Source: CAIVAT01 sp037128705 (GTDB lineage: Bacteria > Bacteroidota > Bacteroidia > Bacteroidales > FEN-979). Taken from it: a DNA stretch of 49,150 nucleotides. The notes below the pieces were generated by a model that saw only the letters and a list, made by a program, of their open reading frames with translations, did no database searches and was not told the origin of the DNA. The translations under genes were made by a program, and so were the position numbers. Of this stretch, positions 10,013 to 18,842 are shown piece after piece (the first letter of the stretch is position 1; each line of letters begins with the position of its first letter). The stretch spans positions 1 through 49,150 of the forward strand of contig JBAXVX010000029.1 of assembly GCA_037128705.1 (NCBI GenBank), given 5' to 3'.

Positions 10013-11956
10013 ATGATCTCAATCAACAACCTCTCCATCCAGTTCGGCGGTGAATCGCTTTTCGACCACGTTTCCTTCATCATCAATGACAAGGACCGGA
10101 TTGGCCTTGTAGGTAAAAACGGAGCCGGGAAATCAACCCTGCTGAAAATAATCAAGGGACTCCAGCGGGCCGATGAAGGAGAGGTGATCCTGCCCGATGG
10201 ATACTCTGTGGGTTATCTTCCCCAGGAAATGGATATCCAGAGCGCCGGAAGTGTGATTGAAGAGGCCATGAATGCATTTACCGAGGTGGTGCACCTGGAG
10301 CAAAAGATCACCGGATATGAGAAACAGATTGGCGAACGAACAGATTATGAAACTGAAAGTTATCACAAGCTGATCAGGAAGCATTCGGAGGCCATTGAAC
10401 GGTACCACATGATCGGGGGGCAGGCTGTTCATGTCAATATCGAAAAGGTGCTGACAGGGCTTGGATTTGAGCGTGAAGAGTTCGACCGTAAGTTGTCAAC
10501 CTTCAGCAGTGGATGGCAGATGCGTGTTGAAATCGCCAAGATCCTGCTTCAGCAGCATGACGTGATACTGCTGGATGAACCTACAAACCACCTGGATATC
10601 GATTCCATCCAATGGCTCGAGGAATTTCTCGCCGGTTTCAAGGGAGCCGTGGTACTGGTGTCGCATGATCGGGCTTTCCTGGATAATGTGACCAGGCGGT
10701 CGATCGAAATCTCACAGGGAAAAATTTATGATTATAAGGCAAACTACTCTGAATATGTCCTGATGCGCGAAGAGCGTATGGAAAGCCAGCTGGCCACCTA
10801 TAACAACCAGCAACGCCAGATACGTCAGATCGAACGGTTTGTTGAACGGTTCAGGTCCAAGTCAACCAAGGCCAAACAGGTGCAGTCACGCATCAAGCTG
10901 CTTGAAAAGATCGACCTCGTCGAGGTAGATATGATGGATGAATCGGGGATCCGGTTCAGGTTTCCGCCGGCACCCCATTCGGGGAAGATCATTCTGGAGG
11001 GGAAAAAGGTGAACAAGGATTATCCGCAGCGCCGCGTACTCAATGACCTGACCTTCTCCGTGATTAAAAATGACCGGATTGCCTTTGTCGGGAAGAACGG
11101 GGAGGGAAAAACCACCCTGTCAAAAGTGCTGACCGGGCAGGTTGATTTTACCGGTGATTTGAAATTCGGGCACAATGTGGTCATTGGTTACTATGCGCAG
11201 AACCAGAGCGACTATCTTGATCCGGACAAGACGGTATTTCAAACCATTGATGAAATAGCGGTTGGCGATATCCGTCCGAGGATCAAAGGTATCCTTGGCG
11301 GGTTTTTATTCAGCGGCGACGACATTGATAAAAAGGTGAAGGTGCTTTCGGGAGGGGAGAAGTCGAGACTTTCCCTGGCTAAACTCCTGCTCACCCCGGC
11401 AAACCTGCTCATCCTGGATGAACCGACCAACCACCTCGACATGCATTCAAAGGATGTGCTGAAGAGCGCCCTGCTGCAGTACAATGGCACCCTGATCATC
11501 GTATCGCACGACCGCGATTTCCTGCAGGGGCTCACCAACCGCGTTTTCGAATTCAGGCATGGCACGATGAAGGAGTACATTGGTGACATTTACGATTTTC
11601 TTGAACAAAGGAGGTTGCGGACCTTGAGCGAGCTCGAAGCAACCCAGAAGAAAGCAGCAGCCCTCGCATCCGAAGATACAGTTTCACAAAACAAGGTCAA
11701 TTGGGAAAAGCGAAAGGAGAATGAAAAGGAGATCAGGAAAGTGAAAACCCTGATTGGAAAGTGCGAAGCGGAGATTGAGCAGATGGAGGCCCAGCTGAAG
11801 ATAAAGGAGGGGATGATGGCTGCGCCTGAAAAATACCAGAAGGAGATCCAGAATGGCAGCCTCTATTCAGGTTATGAAGAGGTTAAACGTGATCTGGCGC
11901 GTGAGATGAAGCGGTGGGAAGAGCTCAACTACGAGCTGGACATCCTTGAAGGATAG
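10013..11956 (+). CDS. ABC-F family ATP-binding protein
   Basis: A 647-residue soluble protein with two ABC ATPase halves and no membrane domain, as in ribosome-associated ABC-F translation factors. The first half has Walker A GKNGAGKS (about 37-44), signature FSSGW and Walker B LLDEPTNHLD. The second has GKNGEGKTT, LSGGE and LILDEPTNHLD. A charged coiled-coil tail ends the protein, as in Uup-type members. The open frame extends upstream to a TTG at 9929, but that start lies inside the terminator and the TCACGCG repeat, so the ATG beside the TATCTTTG box is preferred. It probably acts on ribosomes or ribosome assembly; which subfamily cannot be settled here. It is monocistronic and convergent with the prenyl synthase gene. 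Confidence 0.93.
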   Translation: MISINNLSIQFGGESLFDHVSFIINDKDRIGLVGKNGAGKSTLLKIIKGLQRADEGEVILPDGYSVGYLPQEMDIQSAGSVIEEAMNAFTEVVHLEQKITGYEKQIGERTDYETESYHKLIRKHSEAIERYHMIGGQAVHVNIEKVLTGLGFEREEFDRKLSTFSSGWQMRVEIAKILLQQHDVILLDEPTNHLDIDSIQWLEEFLAGFKGAVVLVSHDRAFLDNVTRRSIEISQGKIYDYKANYSEYVLMREERMESQLATYNNQQRQIRQIERFVERFRSKSTKAKQVQSRIKLLEKIDLVEVDMMDESGIRFRFPPAPHSGKIILEGKKVNKDYPQRRVLNDLTFSVIKNDRIAFVGKNGEGKTTLSKVLTGQVDFTGDLKFGHNVVIGYYAQNQSDYLDPDKTVFQTIDEIAVGDIRPRIKGILGGFLFSGDDIDKKVKVLSGGEKSRLSLAKLLLTPANLLILDEPTNHLDMHSKDVLKSALLQYNGTLIIVSHDRDFLQGLTNRVFEFRHGTMKEYIGDIYDFLEQRRLRTLSELEATQKKAAALASEDTVSQNKVNWEKRKENEKEIRKVKTLIGKCEAEIEQMEAQLKIKEGMMAAPEKYQKEIQNGSLYSGYEEVKRDLAREMKRWEELNYELDILEG

Positions 11957-11957
11957 G

Positions 11958-11984
11958 ACGATTACGAATGACGAATGACGAATT
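11958..11984. repeat. Heptamer repeat ACGAATG between convergent genes
   Basis: ACGATT then ACGAATG, ACGAATG and ACGAATT. The array begins 2 bp after the ABC-F stop and runs into the stop codon of the prenyl synthase gene (11983-11985 on the minus strand). Confidence 0.8.
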
Positions 11985-12957
11985 AGCGTTCTCTTCCCAG
12001 CATTTCCCGCATCAGGCCTGTCATCTCGGCTGTTGCATCAGTCTTTAACGGGATCGACCTAAAAATTTCCATCGCCTTTTGATGGTGAACCCCGATCTGA
12101 TGCCGGGTGATTTCATCAATTTCCAGCTGCCTGTAGATGTCGATGATTCCTGCTATTTTTTTACCATTGTCAATTTCCGTGTCGAAGAAGTAATTGGTGA
12201 GATGGATGCGCCTGTCGCCTCTGGCCAATTCAAACGCCTTGATATACAGGAAGGTCTTTTTATTGGTCGCAATGTCGCCGCCGATGGCTTTCCCAAATTT
12301 ACTGGAATCTCCAAAGGCATCGAGGTAATCGTCCTGAAGCTGAAATGCCAAACCCAGCTCAATTCCGAAATCGTATATTTTTTCAGCGTACAGGGGATCG
12401 GCTTTGGCGAGGATGGCTCCCAGTTTGAGACTGCAGGCAATCAGTACCGCGGTTTTCAGCCGGATCATCAGCATGTAATCATCGATGGTGACATCCTTCT
12501 GTGTTTCAAAATCCATGTCGTACTGCTGCCCCTCACAAACTTTCCGGGCCGTGTCGTTAAAAAGATCAAGCACCATGGGTAACAGTTCCGGATCTGTTTT
12601 TGCCACATATTCATATGCCAGGACAAACATGGTGTCGCCCGACAGGATGGCCGCATTGGTTCCCCATTTTTGATGCACGGTGTCCCTGCCGCGCCGCAAA
12701 GGGGCATTGTCCATGATATCATCATGCAGCAGGGTGAAATTGTGAAAAATCTCCACGCCCATCGCCGGGAAAATGGCCCTGTCGGGATCACCCCCGAACA
12801 GATCACAGGACATCAGCACCAGCAACGGACGAAGACGCTTCCCGCCCTGATCGAGGGTATAGGAAATGGGCGCATACAATCGCAAGGGCTCATGCCCAAA
12901 GCCGGTTTTGGAAAAGGCCTCGCTGATGCTGTGCTGGAGTGATTGAAGGGATCGCAT
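11983..12957 (-). CDS. Polyprenyl diphosphate synthase (short-chain type)
   Basis: A 324-residue trans-prenyltransferase that condenses isopentenyl diphosphate with an allylic diphosphate. The first aspartate-rich motif DDIMD is followed by the RRG segment, and the second is DDYLD; both bind Mg-diphosphate. The fifth residue before the first motif is Phe. In this family an aromatic there usually limits the product to C15-C20, so a farnesyl- or geranylgeranyl-diphosphate synthase is favoured over an octaprenyl type (inference). It starts 1 bp after the rfbA stop, which indicates translational coupling or at least one operon. Its stop codon overlaps a heptamer repeat. Confidence 0.9.
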   Translation of the reverse strand: MRSLQSLQHSISEAFSKTGFGHEPLRLYAPISYTLDQGGKRLRPLLVLMSCDLFGGDPDRAIFPAMGVEIFHNFTLLHDDIMDNAPLRRGRDTVHQKWGTNAAILSGDTMFVLAYEYVAKTDPELLPMVLDLFNDTARKVCEGQQYDMDFETQKDVTIDDYMLMIRLKTAVLIACSLKLGAILAKADPLYAEKIYDFGIELGLAFQLQDDYLDAFGDSSKFGKAIGGDIATNKKTFLYIKAFELARGDRRIHLTNYFFDTEIDNGKKIAGIIDIYRQLEIDEITRHQIGVHHQKAMEIFRSIPLKTDATAEMTGLMREMLGRER

Positions 12958-12958
12958 T

Positions 12959-13819
12959 TTAATCTGTCAGGTTGATCAGGTATTGTCCGTAGCCGCTTTT
13001 AAGCAGCGGCTGTGCTATTTTGTTTAACTGTTCACGGTTGATGAACTTCATGCGATAGGCGATCTCTTCGATACATCCGATCTTAAGACCCTGGCGGTTC
13101 TGAACCACCTCCACAAACTGGGATGCCTGCAAAAGGGATTCGAAGGTGCCGGTATCCAGCCAGGCAATGCCACGGCTTAACACACCCACCTTAAGTTTCC
13201 CCTGTTCGAGGTACCACCGGTTCACGTCGGTGATCTCGTATTCGCCACGGGCACTGGGCTTCATATTTTTTGCCACTTCAATCACGGTGTTGTCGTAGAA
13301 ATACAACCCGGGAACAGCAAAATTCGATTTGGGTTTAAGGGGTTTTTCTTCGATGGACAGGGCTTTGAAGTTGTGATCAAAATCCACCACGCCATAGCGC
13401 TCCGGATCGTTCACATGATAGGCAAAAACAACACCTCCCTGCGGATCATTGTTTTCCTGAACCAATTGGGACAGCCCGTTTCCAAAGAAAATATTATCTC
13501 CGAGAACCAGGGCCACCTTATCCCGGCCAATGAAGGGTGCCCCGATCACAAAGGCCTGGGCGAGACCGTTGGGAACGGCCTGTTCAGCATAGGAAAAGGA
13601 ACATCCCAGCGATTGGCCATCTCCTAACAGTTGTTTAAAATGAGGCAGGTCATGCGGGGTGGATATGATGAGGATTTCATTGATCCCGGCCATCATCAGG
13701 ACGGAGAGCGGGTAGTAGATCATTGGTTTATCGTAGATCGGCATCAGTTGCTTGCTCACTGCGAGCGTCAACGGATGAAGCCTTGTTCCGGCACCGCCTG
13801 CTAAAATAATTCCCTTCAT
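12959..13819 (-). CDS. rfbA: Glucose-1-phosphate thymidylyltransferase
   Basis: A 286-residue nucleotidyltransferase that makes dTDP-glucose from dTTP and glucose-1-phosphate, the first step of dTDP-rhamnose and other deoxysugar synthesis. It starts MKGIILAGGAGTRLHPLT, the classic nucleotide-binding loop, followed by KPMIYYPLS, LGDNIFFG and EEKP motifs typical of RfbA/RmlA. An in-frame TTG 33 bp further upstream is possible, but the ATG gives the standard N-terminus. No rfbB, rfbC or rfbD is nearby, so the rest of the pathway must be elsewhere. It is followed at 1 bp by the polyprenyl synthase gene. Confidence 0.94.
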   Translation of the reverse strand: MKGIILAGGAGTRLHPLTLAVSKQLMPIYDKPMIYYPLSVLMMAGINEILIISTPHDLPHFKQLLGDGQSLGCSFSYAEQAVPNGLAQAFVIGAPFIGRDKVALVLGDNIFFGNGLSQLVQENNDPQGGVVFAYHVNDPERYGVVDFDHNFKALSIEEKPLKPKSNFAVPGLYFYDNTVIEVAKNMKPSARGEYEITDVNRWYLEQGKLKVGVLSRGIAWLDTGTFESLLQASQFVEVVQNRQGLKIGCIEEIAYRMKFINREQLNKIAQPLLKSGYGQYLINLTD

Positions 13820-13884
13820 GGTCTTTTTATTAGTGGTATATATTCCTGTCAAATTGGTTCTAGTGTGATCCGGTTTCCCGGTAT

Positions 13885-16257
13885 CTATTTTTTTTCTTCA
13901 AGGTCGATGTCGGCATGGTCTTCATAAATATCCATCAGTGGTTCTTCAAAAGCCTTGGTGGTGCTCCATTTATCCAGCGTCAGGAGGAGCGAGGGCAGAA
14001 CAAGCATGTTGAGTAATCCGGCCACCAGCAAGGTAAAAGAGATCAGGAACCCCAGTGCCTGTGTGCCGCCGAAAGTTGAAAAGATAAATATGGCAAATCC
14101 AAAAAAGAGGATGGTGGATGAATAGATCATGCTGTACCCGGTTTCTTTCAATGCTGAAATAACGGATGAAGGGATATTATGCCCGGTCTGCTTCAATTGC
14201 AACCGGTATCGTGACAGGAACTGAATGGAATTGTCAACTGAAATGCCCAGGGCAATGCTGAAGATCAGGATGGTAGATGGTTTTATCGGGATCCCGGTGA
14301 ACCCCATCAGGGCGGCTGTCATCAGCTGGGGGATCAGGTTTGGGATCAGCGAAATCAGGATCATACGCCAGGAGCTGAAGAGGAAGGCAAGGAGCGCCGC
14401 GATAACCACCACGGCGAGCGCAATGCTCTCCCATAGATTCCGGATCAGGAATTGGGAGCCTTTTAAAAACACAACGCTGGTTCCCGTAATCGTGACATTG
14501 TATTTTGCCGGGTTGAAGATGGAATCAATCTTGGGTTTAAGACTTTGCTGAATGCTGTCGATCTTTTTGATGCCGACATTGGCCATCTGGATGCTGATGC
14601 GGGTGACCTGGTAGTTCGAATCGATGAAATTGTTGAGGATCGAACGTTTTTTTGATTTAAATGAAGGAATATACCCGGCCATAAAGGTCAGCTCATTGGA
14701 ACTGGGAAGCGAGTAATATTGCGTATCTCCTGCATAAAAAGCCTGCCGGGCTGTTTTGATCACCTCAACGAGCGACAAGGCCTTCGATAACTCTTTATAA
14801 CATTTCAGGCTATCCTGGAGGCGGTCAATTTTCTTCAGGGTAGCCAGGTTCATCACCCCTTTTTTCTTCTTCGTGTCGACGATAATTTCCAAAGGCATGA
14901 TGCCCTTGAAATGTTTTTCGAAAAAGAGCATATCCTTGTAAACGGGATCCCGCTTGGAGATGTCATCAACGATCGTTCCGCTTGTCTTCAGCCTGAACAC
15001 ACCGATCACACCGATAAAAATCAGGATGCCCATGGTAAGATAAATCTGGTTGCGGCGGTTCTGGACATAAAATACTGCCTTGTCAATCAATGATTTGGCA
15101 AGACTTTCTTCTATGTGCTTCGTGTATTTTCCACGGGGAGGAGGGAGAAAGCTGAAGAAAATCGGCACCATGGTCAGGGAGAGGGCATAGATAATCATGA
15201 TGCTGATGGCGGCAACCATGCCAAATTCGACCAGGAGTTTGTTGTTCGTGATGGTGAAAGCAGCGAAACCCGCAGCGGTGGCTGCATTGGTGAGCAGGTT
15301 GGCCACTCCGATCCGCTGGATCACCCGCGTCAGCGCCTTCGCCTGGTTGTGGTGGTGGCTGTATTCGTAATGGTATTTATTCAGGATAAAAATACAGTTT
15401 TCAACGGCGATGACAATGACCAGGGGCGGGATGATGGAGGTTAACATGGTGATTTTGTACCCGAAAAGCCCCATCAGGCCGAGAGCCCACAGCACACTGA
15501 TCATCACGATGACCATTGGAAATATCACCGCTTTGGATGATCTGAAAAAGATGAAAAGGAAAAGTGCCGAAATCAGCAAGGCAAGCAGAACAAATAATTT
15601 CAGCTCAGACAGGAGCTTTTTGGCAATCAGGGTGTTTATGTAAGGCAGTCCTGAATAATGCGCTTCAATCTGCGACCTGGCCGAGAAACGATCCACCATG
15701 GCTTTGATATCGGCGACGAGCCTGTCCCGTTCCTTCGAATAGATGGTGTTTTTATCGAGGGTCAGAGCGAAAAGATAGGCAGATGTTGACCTGTTGTAAA
15801 TCAGTCCTTCATAGAAAGGAAGGGAATGGATCAGTGTTTGGATCGAATCAAGGGCAGTTTGGGTAAGCGGTCTGGACGGTGAAATGGGGAGGAACTCAAA
15901 CTTCTTCAGTGAATCATTCTTGACCAGGTTATACAACCGGGTAACAGACATGATGGCCGAAACGCCTTTGATGTTTTTTAAGGAATCGGTGAGATCATAC
16001 ACCGCATTAAAATTTGAAAGCCGGAAAAAATTCGGTTCCACAATGCCAATGAACATCACGGTGCCATCCTGGCCAAACTGCTTGATGAACTTCTGATAGG
16101 TGATAGAGGTCGAGTCGGTGGCCGGAAGAATGCTGGCACTCTGATACTGGATTTTGACCTTGGTCGCCTGGTAGCCCATAAAGGCCGTCATCAGTGCAAT
16201 TACAATAAGTATCAGGATCCTGTTACGTAAGATGGTTCTAACCAGAAGATTCCACAC
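13885..16257 (-). CDS. RND/MMPL-family transporter
   Basis: A 790-residue inner-membrane protein with the RND plan: one N-terminal membrane helix, a large periplasmic loop, five helices (about 215-375), then a repeat of the same order in the second half. The half-repeat signatures VIAVENCIFILNKYH and GISVDNSIQFLSRYR are the usual RND motifs near helix 4. At about 790 residues it fits the MMPL/HAE3-like group, thought to export lipids or hydrophobic compounds, rather than the roughly 1040-residue drug pumps. No periplasmic adaptor or outer-membrane channel gene adjoins it, so the substrate is unknown. The gap to rfbA is 65 bp and the two may be co-transcribed. A minus-strand -7 box (16277-16284) lies just upstream. 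Confidence 0.88.
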   Translation of the reverse strand: MWNLLVRTILRNRILILIVIALMTAFMGYQATKVKIQYQSASILPATDSTSITYQKFIKQFGQDGTVMFIGIVEPNFFRLSNFNAVYDLTDSLKNIKGVSAIMSVTRLYNLVKNDSLKKFEFLPISPSRPLTQTALDSIQTLIHSLPFYEGLIYNRSTSAYLFALTLDKNTIYSKERDRLVADIKAMVDRFSARSQIEAHYSGLPYINTLIAKKLLSELKLFVLLALLISALFLFIFFRSSKAVIFPMVIVMISVLWALGLMGLFGYKITMLTSIIPPLVIVIAVENCIFILNKYHYEYSHHHNQAKALTRVIQRIGVANLLTNAATAAGFAAFTITNNKLLVEFGMVAAISIMIIYALSLTMVPIFFSFLPPPRGKYTKHIEESLAKSLIDKAVFYVQNRRNQIYLTMGILIFIGVIGVFRLKTSGTIVDDISKRDPVYKDMLFFEKHFKGIMPLEIIVDTKKKKGVMNLATLKKIDRLQDSLKCYKELSKALSLVEVIKTARQAFYAGDTQYYSLPSSNELTFMAGYIPSFKSKKRSILNNFIDSNYQVTRISIQMANVGIKKIDSIQQSLKPKIDSIFNPAKYNVTITGTSVVFLKGSQFLIRNLWESIALAVVVIAALLAFLFSSWRMILISLIPNLIPQLMTAALMGFTGIPIKPSTILIFSIALGISVDNSIQFLSRYRLQLKQTGHNIPSSVISALKETGYSMIYSSTILFFGFAIFIFSTFGGTQALGFLISFTLLVAGLLNMLVLPSLLLTLDKWSTTKAFEEPLMDIYEDHADIDLEEKK

Positions 16258-16276
16258 AATCAGAGAATTTGGATTG

Positions 16277-16284
16277 CAAATTTA
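16277..16284 (-). promoter_or_regulatory. -7 box TAAATTTG of the RND transporter gene
   Basis: Minus-strand TAnnTTTG ending about 19 bp before the ATG at 16257. It is arranged divergently with the plus-strand box at 16317. Confidence 0.5.
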
Positions 16285-16316
16285 ACAAATCATTCGTAGA
16301 ATTTAAGAATCTCAGG

Positions 16317-16324
16317 TATCTTTG
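16317..16324 (+). promoter_or_regulatory. -7 box TATCTTTG of the dehydrogenase gene
   Basis: Perfect TAnnTTTG element about 95 bp before the ATG at 16420. The octamer repeat would lie in the 5' leader. Confidence 0.55.
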
Positions 16325-16366
16325 TAAAAGTAACAAGGTATCAAAGAGACAAAGCGCTTTTACCTA

Positions 16367-16418
16367 TTACCCTGTTACCCTGTCACCCTATTACCCTGTT
16401 ACCCTGTCACCCTGTTAC
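16367..16418. repeat. Octamer repeat TTACCCTG/TCACCCTG, 6.5 units
   Basis: TTACCCTG, TTACCCTG, TCACCCTA, TTACCCTG, TTACCCTG, TCACCCTG, TTAC, ending 1 bp before the ATG at 16420. It occupies the place of a ribosome binding site and shows a three-unit higher-order period (TT, TT, TC). Confidence 0.9.
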
Positions 16419-16419
16419 T

Positions 16420-17376
16420 ATGGCGCATAAAATTCTCTTCATTGACTCCGTTCATCCGCTCATCCGCGAGGAGCTGACCGGTATGGGATTTCACTGTGAT
16501 TTTTTTCCGGGCCATGGCAGGGCGGAATTTTTATCCATCGCCGATCAATATACCGGGATCATCATCCGCAGCAAAATAACACTGGACAGGGAATTTCTCG
16601 ACAAAGCTTCAATGCTTAAATTTATTGGCCGGGTGGGTGCCGGGATGGAAAGCATAGATGTGGACTATGCCCAAAGCAGGGGGATCCGGTGCCTGAATTC
16701 CCCGGAAGGGAATCGGGATGCGGTGGGCGAGCATGCGCTCGGCATGCTGCTTTCTTTAATGAACAACCTGAACAGGGCCGACCGGCAGGTGAGGAAGGGG
16801 GTGTGGAACAGGGAGGGCAACCGCGGAACAGAGATCAAGGGAAAAACAGTGGGAATTATCGGCTATGGAAACATGGGGGGGGCTTTTGCACAACGACTGA
16901 AAGGGTTTGACGCCCAGGTGATTTCCTATGATAAATATAAAACAGGCTATGCTGATGGCAATACCAGGGAAACATCCCTTGAGGAAATATTCAGGGAGAG
17001 TGATATCCTGAGCCTTCACGTTCCGTTGACCCCGGAGACCACTTTTATGGTGGACGATGCATTCTTAAAGAAATTCCGGAAAAGCATCTGGCTGATCAAC
17101 ACCTCGAGGGGACCGGTTTTAAAAACGGCGGACCTGGTGAAAAATATCAATGAAGGCAAGGTAATGGGAGCTGCACTTGATGTACTGGAATATGAGGATA
17201 CTTCATTTGAGCAGATCTCCGGGAAAATGCCGGAAGAACTTGAGTTCCTGCTCGGCTCTGACCGGGTAATTCTAACTCCCCATATCGCCGGATGGACGCA
17301 GGAGTCCAATATCAGGCTTGCCACGGTCCTGGTTGAAAAGATCAGGGACCTCCTGGAGACTGACCTTAAACGCTGA
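16420..17376 (+). CDS. D-2-hydroxyacid dehydrogenase, PGDH-like
   Basis: A 318-residue NAD-dependent dehydrogenase. The Rossmann motif GIIGYGNMG is at about residues 146-154. Catalytic residues fit the family: Arg in INTSRGP, Glu in DVLEYEDT and His in LTPHIAGWT. The substrate domain flanks the NAD domain at both ends. It lacks the C-terminal ACT domain of long SerA enzymes, so 3-phosphoglycerate is a plausible but unproven substrate; glyoxylate or hydroxypyruvate reduction is the alternative. The ATG is preceded immediately by an octamer repeat instead of a Shine-Dalgarno sequence. The next gene is phosphofructokinase, 153 bp downstream. Confidence 0.88.
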   Translation: MAHKILFIDSVHPLIREELTGMGFHCDFFPGHGRAEFLSIADQYTGIIIRSKITLDREFLDKASMLKFIGRVGAGMESIDVDYAQSRGIRCLNSPEGNRDAVGEHALGMLLSLMNNLNRADRQVRKGVWNREGNRGTEIKGKTVGIIGYGNMGGAFAQRLKGFDAQVISYDKYKTGYADGNTRETSLEEIFRESDILSLHVPLTPETTFMVDDAFLKKFRKSIWLINTSRGPVLKTADLVKNINEGKVMGAALDVLEYEDTSFEQISGKMPEELEFLLGSDRVILTPHIAGWTQESNIRLATVLVEKIRDLLETDLKR

Positions 17377-17415
17377 CCTTTTACCCGGCATCATCGGCTG
17401 GTTCCAAAAAAAATG

Positions 17416-17423
17416 TAATTTTG
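17416..17423 (+). promoter_or_regulatory. -7 box TAATTTTG of the phosphofructokinase gene
   Basis: TAnnTTTG element about 106 bp before the ATG at 17530. A short hairpin, AAGTGG/CCACTT (about 17447-17469), lies in the leader. Confidence 0.5.
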
Positions 17424-17529
17424 CACCCGCAAATCAAACCTGAAATTAAGTGGCCGCAGGAACCACTTGATACAATCCTGGATTTCGAATATGGCCTGAA
17501 AACCGATCATTCATATCAAATTAATAAAG

Positions 17530-18762
17530 ATGAAATACGAAAATAAACTGTTCAAAGGCAAAACCCTTGCAATTTTATCCGGGGGAGGCGATACCCCGGC
17601 CATCAACTCAAGCATCGAAGCCATTAGAAATCGTGCATCACTGCTTGGTTTTAAGGTATATGGTGTCCTGCAGGGCTGGAAAGGCCTTTTGGGCGACGGC
17701 GACATCGTTGACCTCACCCATCAGCCTTACGACGGTTATTATGGGGGAACAGCCTTACGTTCAAGCCGCACCAACCCGTTCCCTTCTAAAAAAAATCCGG
17801 AAAGCCGCGTTCCACAGGTGTTACGGAATTTTGAACGATATAAGATCGATGTGCTCGTTACCATCGGGGGCGACGATACGAACGGGGCTGCCAAGCGCCT
17901 GTTTGAAACAGAAGGTATTCCCGTGATCGGGTTTCCAAAAACGATCGACAATGATCTGCGTACCCGGACCATCCACCATTACAATGGAAAAGACATTGAA
18001 GCCGTCATGTGCCCCGGATTTCCTTCGGCAGCCCAATCGATGATGGAATTCACCGCCAACCTCAGAACTACAGCCGAATCACATTCCAGGATCCTGGTTA
18101 TGGAGGTCATGGGCCGCGATGCAGGATGGTTGACCGGTACAGCCATTTTTGGCGGTGCTTCCCTGGGGCTAATTCCTGAATTTGAAATCACAAAAGAGCG
18201 CAAGGAGGTGTTTTTCGAAACAGTAAAGGAGGCATACATGCATTCGAAAAAGAGGTGCCTGGTCATCCCGGTTTCTGAAGGCACCCGCTGGTTTGATGAA
18301 AAGACCGGCAAGGTTGATGTGGTATATGCAAGTTCGGAGCTGGATGAATACGGGCATCCCAGGTTTGGCGGGGTGAGCGGGGTAATTGCTTCAGAGATCA
18401 GCAGCCGTTTGGGAATGGAAGCCCGCGCCCAGATCTCCGGGTATTATCCGCGTTCCGGACATTGCCGGCACTACGACCGCCGGTTAACCGCTACCCTGGC
18501 CGATAAGGTGGTCGATCTGCTGCTTCGTGAAGAATACGGCCAGATGCCGGTAATGAAAAAAATTGTGACCAACGTCGAATTGGAAGAATTCAACACCACA
18601 TCGATTGATATGGGCGCCGTAGGGAACAAACCTTTATCTGAAGATTACTACGATATCAGCAAGTTTGCATTTACCGATGCCTACCATGATTTCCTTGGTA
18701 AAATTCTTGGAAAACCCGGATTCGATGAATTCCGGTACGACTTCCCCGTGGTGATACCCTGA
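17530..18762 (+). CDS. 6-phosphofructokinase, probably pyrophosphate-dependent
   Basis: A 410-residue phosphofructokinase. It has the N-terminal nucleotide-loop SGGGDTPAINSS, IGGDDTN (about 112-118), FPKTIDNDL (about 134-142) and MGRDAGWL. ATP-using enzymes normally have Gly where this protein has the second Asp of GGDD, and Gly where it has Lys in PKTIDND. The Asp plus Lys combination is the established mark of pyrophosphate-dependent enzymes, which work reversibly in glycolysis and gluconeogenesis. PPi use is therefore a motif-based inference. A class 1 fructose-bisphosphatase is only 1.5 kb away. The gene is convergent with aspartokinase across a repeat-filled junction. Confidence 0.92.
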   Translation: MKYENKLFKGKTLAILSGGGDTPAINSSIEAIRNRASLLGFKVYGVLQGWKGLLGDGDIVDLTHQPYDGYYGGTALRSSRTNPFPSKKNPESRVPQVLRNFERYKIDVLVTIGGDDTNGAAKRLFETEGIPVIGFPKTIDNDLRTRTIHHYNGKDIEAVMCPGFPSAAQSMMEFTANLRTTAESHSRILVMEVMGRDAGWLTGTAIFGGASLGLIPEFEITKERKEVFFETVKEAYMHSKKRCLVIPVSEGTRWFDEKTGKVDVVYASSELDEYGHPRFGGVSGVIASEISSRLGMEARAQISGYYPRSGHCRHYDRRLTATLADKVVDLLLREEYGQMPVMKKIVTNVELEEFNTTSIDMGAVGNKPLSEDYYDISKFAFTDAYHDFLGKILGKPGFDEFRYDFPVVIP

Positions 18763-18766
18763 TTTG

Positions 18767-18842
18767 GAATGACGAGTGACGAATGATAGAGTAATTTACG
18801 ATTTACGATTTTTTCGTCACGCGTCACGCGTCACGTGTCACG
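18767..18842. repeat. Composite heptamer repeat at a convergent junction
   Basis: Three kinds of 7-bp unit sit side by side: GAATGAC, GAGTGAC, GAATGAT (18767-18787); TTTACGA twice (18795-18808); and TCACGCG, TCACGCG, TCACGTG, TCACG (18817-18842). The block fills almost the whole gap between the phosphofructokinase and aspartokinase genes and includes the aspartokinase stop codon (18838-18840). GTGACG and CGTCAC segments could pair, so it may also act as a two-way terminator. Confidence 0.85.

Noticed and set aside
12079..12582. 167-residue open frame on the plus strand
   Set aside because: It is a shadow of the polyprenyl synthase gene, with no start signal and no domain.
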